A stretch of DNA of 64,000 nucleotides from assembly GCF_004000945.1 (NCBI RefSeq), contig NZ_BIMF01000003.1, positions 186,001 through 250,000 of the forward strand. Direction: 5' to 3'. Below are positions 1-7,775 of this stretch, piece by piece. Below the pieces are notes generated by a model. It saw only the letters and a program-made list of their open reading frames with translations, ran no database searches and had not been told where the DNA came from. The stretch is from Paenibacillus lautus NBRC 15380 (lineage in GTDB: Bacteria > Bacillota > Bacilli > Paenibacillales > Paenibacillaceae). The position numbers were made by a program, and so were the translations under genes. Within the stretch, counting starts at the first letter, position 1. The number at the start of each line of letters is the position of its first letter.

Positions 1-470
1 GTATTCGGTTCAATGATCCCATCTATCTCCTTGGATAAAACGTTCTTTTTAGTTTGATTAAAGATTTCAGGCGAGCAAGGATTTAAAGCGAATATTTTTC
101 CGTATTCGCCTTCCGGAATAGCTAGACATCCGGTCCCTCGACAAATGGTCCAGATTTCTTTACATTCATTTCTCAATAATTTATATACTTCTTTATATTG
201 TTCCTTCCAGATGCTTATGGACAGGGGGAGCATACTTTCTCCCAGACCAGCAAGATCGAAACGAATCGTTTTACAGCCTGCATCAGCTAGTTTTCGTGAT
301 ATCTGCGAGAAGATATAGTTTAATCCGGTACGATTTTCTCCTAATCCATGCAAAAAAATAATACCTAAAGATGAGGTCGTATTATCACAATCTGATATGC
401 AATTTTCAAGCAGACCGAACCATTTAATATTATGATGATGAAATTCTATTATTTCGAACGATTGAGACAT
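1..470 (-). CDS. alpha/beta-hydrolase-like protein, 3' part beyond window edge
   Basis: The gene enters from its ATG at 470 and runs off the left edge, so only about 156 residues are visible. The N-terminal part has the alpha/beta-hydrolase signature: a hydrophobic strand followed by FLHGLGENRTG (oxyanion-hole HG) and then IRFDLAGLGES. Where family members carry the GxSxG nucleophile elbow this protein reads ICRGTGCLA, so the usual serine is not there. Exosortase-associated S33-like hydrolases also have altered elbows, which is the closest comparison I can make. It starts 14 bases after the radical-SAM-like gene, with GGAG overlapping that gene's stop, so it is the last visible gene of the minus-strand operon. 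It may be a catalytically dead or altered hydrolase; substrate unknown. Confidence 0.7.
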   Translation of the reverse strand, partial: MSQSFEIIEFHHHNIKWFGLLENCISDCDNTTSSLGIIFLHGLGENRTGLNYIFSQISRKLADAGCKTIRFDLAGLGESMLPLSISIWKEQYKEVYKLLRNECKEIWTICRGTGCLAIPEGEYGKIFALNPCSPEIFNQTKKNVLSKEIDGIIEPN

Positions 471-483
471 AGCCTATACTCTC

Positions 484-1575
484 CTATGATTCAATAGATA
501 TTGCTGTTTCCTTAAAACTATCATATCTTTTAACGAAACATGGTTTGGTAATCCGAACATCAGCGTATTCATGCATATCTGTCGTATCTTTTCGAAGTTT
601 TGTTAGTCGGAATGCCGAGAAGTCATGACCATTATTATTAGCACGTACAATATCAACCATTTCACTAGGGTGTGTACCAATCTTTACTTTCATTTTCTTA
701 AGATATTCAATTTGCTTGATAATACAATAGTTGCAATCCAGACAAGTATCGATATTTTCTGACCAAGCAAACCAACTGGAAGTCGCTTCATACTTTACTT
801 CACCCGTCTTAAGCGTTAATAGATTATAGTTGCTAATGATTTTTTGCGAAAATACCTTTGAACGAGTTAACATTCTCAAGAAATTCAAATCACCTGTTGT
901 GGCTTCATCCAAAACAATTCGATCTTCTCCAACCTCAAATTTATAACCAAGTGCAGCCGCAACATCTAAATTTTTAGGTCCATTAAGTTCGTGCATCCAG
1001 CAAGACTCACCAAATATATATGCTGCACAGCAACTCGTTTTCTGGAATGTCCTGACGCCAACCTCATCACAAAGTTGAATGAGCATTTCTTCCACACTAA
1101 ACTCGATATGTTTATTTTTATATTTATCGTGTAAGCCACCTAAGACCAGTAGCCTACTTTTCGTGGTAGATGCAACATTAACTATTCTCTTCAGATTATC
1201 TATGTTATCGTTTTTACCTCGTATGATTGGTCTTGTAAGAATAACTACATGATTAAAAACCTCTTCTAACGCATGGATCATCCTTACACGAGTTTCAAAA
1301 GAGTAGCCTCCTTCGTCGAGCCCGGTGAGAGAATAATAAACAACAACTTTTGGATGATTAGCAACGGTTTGAAATAGCTTTTCTATCACGGTTTCATTCA
1401 TAGGGGCCTTTGTAAATATGGCAACTGGAGCTTTATGATTGTAAAGTTTTTGAAGTTTATCTATAGTGTTGTCAACTTGTTCAATAATGAATGGATCTCC
1501 ATAGGTATCGTTTACAGAAATTGGAATTAGGTCATGCCAAAGTATGCTGCCGCTTTCGGACTTAGAATTGATCAT
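484..1575 (-). CDS. radical-SAM-like protein lacking the CX3CX2C motif
   Basis: This 363-residue protein resembles the middle of radical SAM TIM-barrel enzymes: YGDPFIIEQVDNTIDKLQKL near residue 25, then VAIFTKAP near 51, a VVVYYSLTGLD segment near 78, a conserved arginine helix and VVILTRPIIRG near 110. The N-terminal loop that should hold CX3CX2C for the SAM-binding iron-sulfur cluster is absent, as if the protein began after it. Six other cysteines remain in two places: C182/C183/C192 and a CxxCxxC at 278-284, which might hold an auxiliary cluster. The ATG at 1575 has AAGGGG seven bases upstream. It lies between the GNAT gene and the hydrolase gene in one transcript. Fold assignment is by pattern only; activity is unknown. 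Confidence 0.6.
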   Translation of the reverse strand: MINSKSESGSILWHDLIPISVNDTYGDPFIIEQVDNTIDKLQKLYNHKAPVAIFTKAPMNETVIEKLFQTVANHPKVVVYYSLTGLDEGGYSFETRVRMIHALEEVFNHVVILTRPIIRGKNDNIDNLKRIVNVASTTKSRLLVLGGLHDKYKNKHIEFSVEEMLIQLCDEVGVRTFQKTSCCAAYIFGESCWMHELNGPKNLDVAAALGYKFEVGEDRIVLDEATTGDLNFLRMLTRSKVFSQKIISNYNLLTLKTGEVKYEATSSWFAWSENIDTCLDCNYCIIKQIEYLKKMKVKIGTHPSEMVDIVRANNNGHDFSAFRLTKLRKDTTDMHEYADVRITKPCFVKRYDSFKETAISIES

Positions 1576-1635
1576 ACAATAACCCCTTCCCTATTGGATA
1601 TATAAGTAAAACAGAAAACGCATATGGGCAAATAA

Positions 1636-2589
1636 TTAAAGATAAAAATGTAAATTCACTCTGTCAACAGTCCAGCCTGAACTATGAAGATTAGCGACTA
1701 ACTTAGAAGTTTGCAAATTTACGTTACCAAAAAGCGTAGCTTCGGCTCTTTGAATTCCATAATTGCTGGATAGTTGTTCTATATATGTCCACATTCTCGT
1801 AGACCAACCAGATTGTCTTTCCTCCGGGACGAAGATATCTACTAACCTGATCTCTTTACAGTTTTGTATTCGGCTATCAACGATGACAAACATCCCATGA
1901 ACCTTTGGTTCCCCATCCATGTTGAAACCGATAGCAGAAAAACGAACATCCTTGTTTAAAGGGGTGTAATAATCCAGAACATATTCGCGAATGATATTAT
2001 CATTGACATATGTTCCATAAGTATTTATAAATCCCTTGATCAGACAATCAATGGCGAATTTTTGATGATTATCATCGGTGAATCTAATATTATCTGATTG
2101 GGTTTTATCATGATTGTTTGAAATTTCCCTACGAAGAACATAATGGTGTACTGTCATTCCATACTCCATTAATAAACGCCTTAAGCGCATATCTTTTTCA
2201 TTGTTTAGAGATAATTCAATTACAATTGTTGTTGAATTAGTACGCTTTGCACTTTCAATTACTTGTTGCCATAGTTCTTTCGCAAACCATCTGGTATCAT
2301 AATCACCAAAAACTTCAACGATATGAATGTCATTTGCTTTTGTAATTTCGTCTATCGAAAAGCCAAAAATCGCCCCCGCTTTTACTTCACTTTTTAAACT
2401 ACAAGTGAAGAAAACAGCTTCCTCCAAAACAACTTTGGAATATTCCAATTCAATACGATTGCGAATATAGTCCAAACTAATATTTGAATCTATAGGATTT
2501 AGGTTTTGTTTGGAACGTTCGAAAATGGAGTTGTGAATATAGTGAATACAATTTGAAGAATCAATGGCATGAAGAATTTGAACTGTCAT
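1636..2589 (-). CDS. tandem GNAT-family acetyltransferase-like protein
   Basis: The 317-residue product looks like two degenerate GNAT folds in tandem. The first half has an acyltransferase-like helix and strand around residues 90-150. The second half, residues about 170-317, is the better match: it has a strand EIRLVDIFVPEERQSGWSTR, in which ERQSGWST takes the place of the acetyl-CoA pyrophosphate loop (R/QxxGxG/A), and a C-terminal GW..D..NLHFYL strand typical of GNATs. A GNAT could acylate an amine of a peptide or small molecule. Its start overlaps the 3' end of the nucleotidyltransferase gene by 29 bases, so the two are translationally linked. The ribosome site (GGGTG) is weak. Confidence 0.65.
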   Translation of the reverse strand: MTVQILHAIDSSNCIHYIHNSIFERSKQNLNPIDSNISLDYIRNRIELEYSKVVLEEAVFFTCSLKSEVKAGAIFGFSIDEITKANDIHIVEVFGDYDTRWFAKELWQQVIESAKRTNSTTIVIELSLNNEKDMRLRRLLMEYGMTVHHYVLRREISNNHDKTQSDNIRFTDDNHQKFAIDCLIKGFINTYGTYVNDNIIREYVLDYYTPLNKDVRFSAIGFNMDGEPKVHGMFVIVDSRIQNCKEIRLVDIFVPEERQSGWSTRMWTYIEQLSSNYGIQRAEATLFGNVNLQTSKLVANLHSSGWTVDRVNLHFYL

Positions 2590-3844
2590 GATCTAACACC
2601 CATTCATCAATGTAAGTTACCGGTCTAATCCTGGTGACAAATGAACCAAGTTTTAAATTTGTTCTCCAGTTCCCCTCCTGTTTGTCCCTAATAAACATTG
2701 GAGGTGAACAAAGTAATTGTTCTTTACGCGATTCTGGAAAAAGGTATAGCGGCCATCCAATATTAAAAATAAAATTCAAAGGAACCTTGGAATATATATT
2801 CATTGCTTTCTCAGGATACTTATTTTCAAATTGTTCCATACGACTGACTAGAGGTTCAAAGTAGATGCCGACAATTCTATTGAGAAATGGACGATATTTC
2901 ATGACTTTTTTTATATGTAATGTCTGCTTACCTTTTTTGAGTTTATTGTTTGAAAATACAGATTGATCTTCTAAAGAATCCAAAAAGGAAAGTATATTTG
3001 TCGAATTTATTACCTTTGCATATTGCCTAAATTGTCCTATTTGACCAAAAAGTTCAAGTGTTTTCAATTTCTCCTTAACTCTGTCAATATCAATATTCGA
3101 TTGAATGATTTGTTCCATATCCAATAGATCCCTTATATAGAGAGAGTTTCGTTCATAAGATTCACAAAGCAATACTAAAAAGTTATCTGTATCGGACAAT
3201 ATTGGAACGTTTACATTTCCGGTTTCAATGAACTGAAGACTATTCCAGGATCTCTCGTCTAATGGATAATGGCTTTGATGGCTGATTGAAGGCCCACCTA
3301 AAGTGATATCCACCATTATTGGATGATCTAATTTATCCGTTCGTTTATTAAGAGCAACTCCAATCCATACTGAATTTTGGTCAAACTTACTTTTTTGTTT
3401 TCTAATCACCATGGGTTTAGCTATGAAGTAATCCAATCCTAAAAACAGATCCATAATATTATTAAAATCTTCAATCGTCTTCACAATGACATCAATGTCA
3501 TTAAATTGGCGATTATACCCTGGTGGATAATATGATTGAAAACCAAAACCTCTTAATAACGCATAATTAATATTTGTTTTTGCTAAATGGCGAACAAATA
3601 AACTCACTTCATCTATAAGGACTTCTTTTTTATTTCTAACTTTCTCAGCTTTTTGCACAGCTTCCACATTGAGATCCCCTAGTTGATCCATGATATACAA
3701 TACTTGAGGGGTTACTTTTTCTTCATCAGCAGCCTTTAGATCAAATAGAGAGTCATATAGCGAGTCTTGATTTTCAATATTAGGCCAATTTTGAAGCATA
3801 CTTAGTAATAATGTTGTTGCATTGAGTTTTTTGATATTGTTCAA
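2561..3844 (-). CDS. nucleotidyltransferase-family protein (PF14907-like)
   Basis: The product is about 427 residues. Near residues 97-121 it has ALLRGFGF followed by a glycine/tyrosine loop and FNDIDVIV. The DxD pair is the metal-binding motif of nucleotidyltransferase-fold proteins of the uncharacterised NTP_transf_5 type. Members of that family are known as companions in several natural-product clusters, including the paeninodin lasso-peptide cluster. I choose the TTG at 3844 because GGAGG stands five bases before it, whereas the ATG at 3856 has no site. It is the first enzyme gene after the small peptide gene and its hairpin. It may transfer a nucleotidyl or phosphoryl group to a cluster product; the substrate cannot be read from the sequence. 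Confidence 0.65.
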   Translation of the reverse strand: MNNIKKLNATTLLLSMLQNWPNIENQDSLYDSLFDLKAADEEKVTPQVLYIMDQLGDLNVEAVQKAEKVRNKKEVLIDEVSLFVRHLAKTNINYALLRGFGFQSYYPPGYNRQFNDIDVIVKTIEDFNNIMDLFLGLDYFIAKPMVIRKQKSKFDQNSVWIGVALNKRTDKLDHPIMVDITLGGPSISHQSHYPLDERSWNSLQFIETGNVNVPILSDTDNFLVLLCESYERNSLYIRDLLDMEQIIQSNIDIDRVKEKLKTLELFGQIGQFRQYAKVINSTNILSFLDSLEDQSVFSNNKLKKGKQTLHIKKVMKYRPFLNRIVGIYFEPLVSRMEQFENKYPEKAMNIYSKVPLNFIFNIGWPLYLFPESRKEQLLCSPPMFIRDKQEGNWRTNLKLGSFVTRIRPVTYIDEWVLDHDSSNSSCH

Positions 3845-4106
3845 TTTTTCCTCCATATCAAATCAAAAATTAAAATATTTTGATTTTATGCGAGAAGACA
3901 ATAATCATGTGTTATCTTGTGAACATCGCCTCTATTTGCGAAGACAAGTTGCTAAATTGTTTCTTTATGCAGTCGGAACATGTTAGCGAATTGATCAGTG
4001 AAATGTGGATGATTGGATCGGCTTTGCATTGAGGTATATGACGGTGTGTTTAATACCGTCAACATAGTAGGAAAACTCGAAGTTATTATTCTTTGAAGAA
4101 ATGGGA

Positions 4107-4138
4107 TTAGCAAGCCATCTTAGACAGAGGCTTGCTAA
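4107..4138 (-). terminator. hairpin between peptide gene and enzyme genes
   Basis: TTAGCAAGCC at 4107-4116 and GGCTTGCTAA at 4129-4138 form a perfect ten-base stem with a 12-base loop. It lies just downstream of the 30-residue peptide gene on the minus strand. The sequence after it is T-rich but has no clean T run, so it could be a leaky attenuator or an RNA-stabilising 3' stem. Both are common between RiPP precursor genes and their enzyme genes. The rest of the 317-base gap (3845-4161) shows nothing else I can support. Confidence 0.55.
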
Positions 4139-4161
4139 CCGCAAAGTGAATTAGGGTGAGA

Positions 4162-4254
4162 TTATTTCTTTTTGATTTCCGGTTGTGGCTTAGCGTCAGG
4201 TTTTTTCACGATCGGTTTTGCCCACGGAAGTGGGGCATCATTAAAAACTTTCAT
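4162..4254 (-). CDS. 30-residue Pro/Lys-rich peptide, candidate RiPP precursor
   Basis: The ATG at 4252-4254 is preceded by a very good ribosome site, AAAGGTGG at 4262-4269, with seven bases of spacing. The frame ends at TAA 4162-4164, giving 30 residues that begin MKVFNDAPLPWAKP and end PQPEIKKK. It is rich in Pro and Lys, holds one Trp (W11) with a Lys two residues later (W-A-K), and has no Cys, Ser, Thr or Gly. That argues against lanthipeptide, sactipeptide, thiopeptide or lasso chemistry. It lies between an MFS exporter gene and the enzyme genes on the same strand and is followed by a ten-base-pair hairpin. Position, strong ribosome site and hairpin suggest a ribosomally made precursor or a short signal peptide. 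I know no described homologue. Confidence 0.6.
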   Translation of the reverse strand: MKVFNDAPLPWAKPIVKKPDAKPQPEIKKK

Positions 4255-4365
4255 CGTAACACCACCTTTCATAATACTTAAAAATTATCATAATTTTGAA
4301 TTAATTTCTACATTTTTCTTTATTTTTAATTTTTTTTAAGAATGAAAAGTTGGTCATCACCCTAT

Positions 4366-4473
4366 CTAGTTGACATTAAAAACAGATAGTTGGAAATTGG
4401 GCTCACTATTTTTGCTGTGATCGCCTTTGGTAATAAAGTACCTTCCGTTTTCAAACTTCTTACTGATAGCCAT
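4366..4473 (-). CDS. possible 35-residue ORF upstream of the peptide gene
   Basis: Between the exporter stop and the 30-residue peptide gene an ATG at 4473 opens a 35-codon frame, starting MAISKKFENGRYFITK, that closes at TAG 4366-4368. The upstream ribosome site is poor: only AGAG about 13 bases away. Composition is hydrophilic with no membrane segment. It could be a second small peptide, a remnant of a decayed gene, or chance in AT-rich DNA. No other content was seen in the 298-base gap 4255-4552. Confidence 0.2.
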   Translation of the reverse strand: MAISKKFENGRYFITKGDHSKNSEPNFQLSVFNVN

Positions 4474-4552
4474 TAAAAAAGCACTCTTATAAATTCATCA
4501 CTTAAACCAAGAGGTTCTTCCAGTCTCTATTCCTAGGGATGTATTTCAAGTT

Positions 4553-5809
4553 CTATATGGTGGTCTTTACTTCTGTTTGTATCTCTCGTTCCTTTTGCCC
4601 CTTAAGGTAAACAAAGCCAATCACACATATTATCAAGAGCATCAAACTTCCAACTTCAAATACAACAGATGACCCAAAGTTTTTTGCAATAACTCCCCCC
4701 AGAACTGCCCCTAATGGAATGCTTATCCATGACATGGATCGTGTTACACTACTTACTCTGCCAAGATATTCGCTAGGAATTATTTTTTGTCTTAAAGACA
4801 CTATCTCAACATTCCATACAGCATTTGCAATACCGATGAATATTTCCGCTATAAATATCATCCATAATATATTTATGTTTCCAATAATCAGTAATCCGAT
4901 AGCTTGAATCACAAATACAAAAATAATGAGCGAATGTATTCTTTTTTTTCCAATAACTTTATCAGCTATAACAGAACCAATAAATACTCCTAGAGATATT
5001 CCAACCATAAGTACACCTGTTATTTCTGATGACAGATACAGTTCTTCTTTAAATCTGAAAAGCACAACAGCACTTGAGGCTTGTATAGCAAAGTTTAAGC
5101 CTGCTGTCATATATGCCAATATACGTATTAATTTTTGATTATTCAAAAAGGAAATTCCTTCTCTTATATCTCTCCACATTTTTATCTTGGTTTTTCTGAA
5201 ATTATGATCAGAAAGGCTAGTTTTAATAGTCATCAAACATAGCAATGTTATTATGCAGAATACTATGTCTAAAATTATTGTATTAGTAACACCAATAAAT
5301 GCAATTAAGAATCCAGCTAAACCAGTCCCTACCATCTTAGTGATTGATGAAACTGAATTAAAAGTGCCATTTGCCTTTCTTAATAATGACTTTTCTACAA
5401 TACTTGGTAAGGCCGCAGAGCTACAAGTATCAAATATTGCAGAAAGTCCACTCATGAGTATTTGAACAAGATAAATTTGGATTAGCGATACGTTGTCAAT
5501 TGCATGTGCTATGGGAAAGCTTGCCAAGAGCGCCACTCTTCCAACACTTGAAATAACCATCAGAGTTTTTCTATTCATACGATCTGCCCATACACCTGCA
5601 GGAAAGGACATAATAATGTACGGTAAGAATCCTAATGCTAGCATTATGCCTGATTGCAATGGTGACCCAGTGAGTTGTAGGATGTACCAAGATAATGAAA
5701 AAGTTGTAATAGCCATTCCAATCTGGGATGTAATGTGTCCTAACAGGAAAATCACAAATTTCCGACTATTAATAATACCGTCTTTACTATTACCGTTATC
5801 TTGTTTCAA
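4553..5809 (-). CDS. MFS transporter, DHA3/MFS_3-type exporter
   Basis: About 418 residues with twelve predicted membrane spans. The loop between TM2 and TM3 carries AGVWADRMNRKTLM, the classic MFS motif A (GxxxDRxxRR/K). The general layout matches the MFS_3 group, which includes macrolide-type and EntS-like exporters. I choose the TTG at 5809 because AGAGGTGA lies just upstream; the frame extends to 5836 without a ribosome site. It is the first gene of the minus-strand arm and stands 300 bases before the small peptide gene. The likely job is export of the island's product or self-resistance. That role is inferred from position; the substrate is unknown. Confidence 0.85.
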   Translation of the reverse strand: MKQDNGNSKDGIINSRKFVIFLLGHITSQIGMAITTFSLSWYILQLTGSPLQSGIMLALGFLPYIIMSFPAGVWADRMNRKTLMVISSVGRVALLASFPIAHAIDNVSLIQIYLVQILMSGLSAIFDTCSSAALPSIVEKSLLRKANGTFNSVSSITKMVGTGLAGFLIAFIGVTNTIILDIVFCIITLLCLMTIKTSLSDHNFRKTKIKMWRDIREGISFLNNQKLIRILAYMTAGLNFAIQASSAVVLFRFKEELYLSSEITGVLMVGISLGVFIGSVIADKVIGKKRIHSLIIFVFVIQAIGLLIIGNINILWMIFIAEIFIGIANAVWNVEIVSLRQKIIPSEYLGRVSSVTRSMSWISIPLGAVLGGVIAKNFGSSVVFEVGSLMLLIICVIGFVYLKGQKEREIQTEVKTTI

Positions 5810-5863
5810 AATTTCACCTCTTTCGTTGAAAGACAAATGTCTACATTTTAATCGCGAAAACAG

Positions 5864-5891
5864 TTTTAAATCTTATCTTTTAAATCTTATC
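5864..5891. repeat. perfect 14-bp tandem repeat in the divergent promoter region
   Basis: TTTTAAATCTTATC occurs twice back to back, at 5864-5877 and 5878-5891, between the divergently read exporter and monooxygenase genes. It lies 55-82 bases before the exporter start, so it could be a regulator binding site or part of the exporter's 5' leader. It may also be a simple slippage product in AT-rich DNA. Confidence 0.5.
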
Positions 5892-5962
5892 CTTATTTCC
5901 ACACTTTAGGCTAACCCCCTTATATATTTTTCTAGATATTCTCGAAATATAAAAAAGCGGTC

Positions 5963-5991
5963 TTGACCATGATTATTATTATGTTTACCAT
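5963..5991 (+). promoter_or_regulatory. candidate sigma-A promoter of the monooxygenase operon
   Basis: TTGACC at 5963-5968 and TACCAT at 5986-5991 are separated by 17 bases and stand about 100 bases before the monooxygenase start. The -10 element is only a fair match. CCATGATTAT, CCATGATAAT and the palindrome CATAATTATG follow each other around it and could be operator half-sites. Confidence 0.35.
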
Positions 5992-6091
5992 GATAATTAC
6001 AATATCCATAATTATGTAATATTAATAATAAATCCAAAAACATAAAAATAAAAGATTATATCCTAATTTGATTGTTTTTTGGGAGGATAAT

Positions 6092-7156
6092 ATGAATAGA
6101 CAATTGAAAATGTATTGGTTTTTACCCCTTGAACCAGATGTGTCATATATTGGTACTTGGCCTTCTATTGGTCCTGAACCAACTGTCGAGTACCTTTCTA
6201 AAATAGTCAAAGCATCTGAAAACGGAGGTTTTGATGGTTTACTGGTACATACAGGCTACTCACTTGCACTGGAGACCTGGGTAGCAGCAGCTTCTGTGTT
6301 AGGAAAAACCGAACGCTCACAATTGATTCTGGCTGTACGTCCAAATCAATATCACCCTGCACAATTGGCTAAGATGGCTGCAAGTTTGTGTAAACTATTT
6401 CCTGGACGCATTGCCTTAAATGTTGTTACTGGACAAACACAAGAATGCAAATGGATTGGAAATTATGATGATCGAGAGACACGTTATCAGAGAATTAAGG
6501 AATGGTTCGAAATCACGAGTGCACTTTGGTATGAAGACGAAATCTTCACCTATAATGGCGTTGTTTATAAGTTAGAAGAAAACTATTTCCACCCCAAATT
6601 ATCACAACGTATTGAGATATTTTTTTCAGGTGGTTCTAAGGAAGCAACAGAAATTGCGTTAAAGTATGGCGACACCTATTTATTATTTGGAGAACCCGTA
6701 GAAAAAATCCGCAATCGAATATCCCTCATAAAGTCAATGAAAAATTCCAGTTCTCTTCGCTTTGGTCTTCGAATGCACATTATTGTCCGTCAAACTGAAG
6801 ATGAGGCTTGGAATGCAGCCAGTGAACTTATTTCAAGAGTGGATCCAGAAATAAAAGAATTTTTATGTTCCCAAAAGCATAGTGAGTCTATGGATCGGAA
6901 GAATCAGCAATTACTGGCAACAAGTAATGACTTGATCATTGGTCCAAATCTTTGGGCGGGCATTGGCACTGCACGACTAGGGAATGCAACTGCCTTAGTC
7001 GGTAATCCCCAACAAATTGTTGAAAGATTAATAGAATACTGGAACGTAGGTATCGACACATTTATTCTATCTGGATACCCCAAATTAGATGAAGCAAACA
7101 GATTTGGAGAAATGGTAATGCCCCTTTTAAAAACAAAACTCAATATTAATAACTAA
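6092..7156 (+). CDS. LLM-class flavin-dependent monooxygenase, SsuD-like
   Basis: A 354-residue TIM-barrel flavoprotein of the bacterial luciferase-like class. MYWFLPLEPD and the TWPSIGPEPT region at the N-terminus, LAVRPNQYHPAQLAKMAASL near residue 90 and GRIALNVVTG near 110 match alkanesulfonate monooxygenase SsuD and its relatives. These use reduced FMN from a partner reductase. The start is the ATG at 6092, with GGGAGG five bases before it. It leads the plus-strand operon followed by a DUF402-like protein and a methyltransferase. No flavin reductase gene and no ssu transporter genes lie nearby, so a biosynthetic oxidation is more likely than sulfonate scavenging. The substrate is unknown. 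Confidence 0.85.
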   Translation: MNRQLKMYWFLPLEPDVSYIGTWPSIGPEPTVEYLSKIVKASENGGFDGLLVHTGYSLALETWVAAASVLGKTERSQLILAVRPNQYHPAQLAKMAASLCKLFPGRIALNVVTGQTQECKWIGNYDDRETRYQRIKEWFEITSALWYEDEIFTYNGVVYKLEENYFHPKLSQRIEIFFSGGSKEATEIALKYGDTYLLFGEPVEKIRNRISLIKSMKNSSSLRFGLRMHIIVRQTEDEAWNAASELISRVDPEIKEFLCSQKHSESMDRKNQQLLATSNDLIIGPNLWAGIGTARLGNATALVGNPQQIVERLIEYWNVGIDTFILSGYPKLDEANRFGEMVMPLLKTKLNINN

Positions 7157-7199
7157 CTTTTCAACCCAGCAATTATCAATCATTTGATAGGAGATTATT

Positions 7200-7703
7200 A
7201 TGATAATAGATGATCCAACTCCGCTTCGCGTGTTCATTCAATACCGAAATCATCAGTTCGAAACTGTTCCAGCTTTTCAAGTTAATAATGTAATATTCCG
7301 GGACGAAAATGATCCAAGAAATAACTCTGTAAGACGATACTTTTGGCTATTAGAACATAAAGTTCAGATGGTATTTGATCCTATTAATTGGAAGAATGAA
7401 TGGCGAATTGATCTAGTCGATATAAAAATTGAATCTAATAACCCCTATATTTATAAAGTGGTTGATATGGCACTTGATATTGTCGTTGAAAATATGGGCC
7501 CTACTTACCGGATTCTTGATTTGGATGATCTTGGAGAGAAACTTGAATCTGGTGAATTTACTATTAGTCAAGTTACTGGCATACTTTCAAGAACTCAATT
7601 ATTTTTGGATTCATTTCTTCATAGAGGTGCTCCATGGCCCCCTCCGGAAATTCGCCCATTTTTCTCAATTGATCATAACTACCCGAATCCGGACAAAATC
7701 TAA
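7200..7703 (+). CDS. DUF402-like protein (FomD/Ntdp-type fold)
   Basis: A 167-residue protein whose C-terminal two thirds follow the DUF402 pattern. It has an NEWRIDLVDI strand, then VVDMALDIVVE with two spaced aspartates, then YRILDLDDLGEKLESGEFT and a helix before a short proline-rich tail. Known DUF402 members hydrolyse nucleotides (Ntdp) or, in fosfomycin biosynthesis, a cytidylyl-phosphonate intermediate (FomD). The start ATG has AGGAG seven bases upstream. It lies 43 bases after the monooxygenase gene in the same operon. With a nucleotidyltransferase-fold protein in the opposite arm, hydrolysis of a nucleotidyl intermediate is a reasonable guess, but no phosphonate genes are present. 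The family call rests on pattern alone. Confidence 0.55.
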   Translation: MIIDDPTPLRVFIQYRNHQFETVPAFQVNNVIFRDENDPRNNSVRRYFWLLEHKVQMVFDPINWKNEWRIDLVDIKIESNNPYIYKVVDMALDIVVENMGPTYRILDLDDLGEKLESGEFTISQVTGILSRTQLFLDSFLHRGAPWPPPEIRPFFSIDHNYPNPDKI

Positions 7704-7775
7704 GAAATTAAAAAAGTAAATGTGATATCCGATTTTAATATTTTCCAAAATTACTTTGTTAAGGTGGTATTAATA

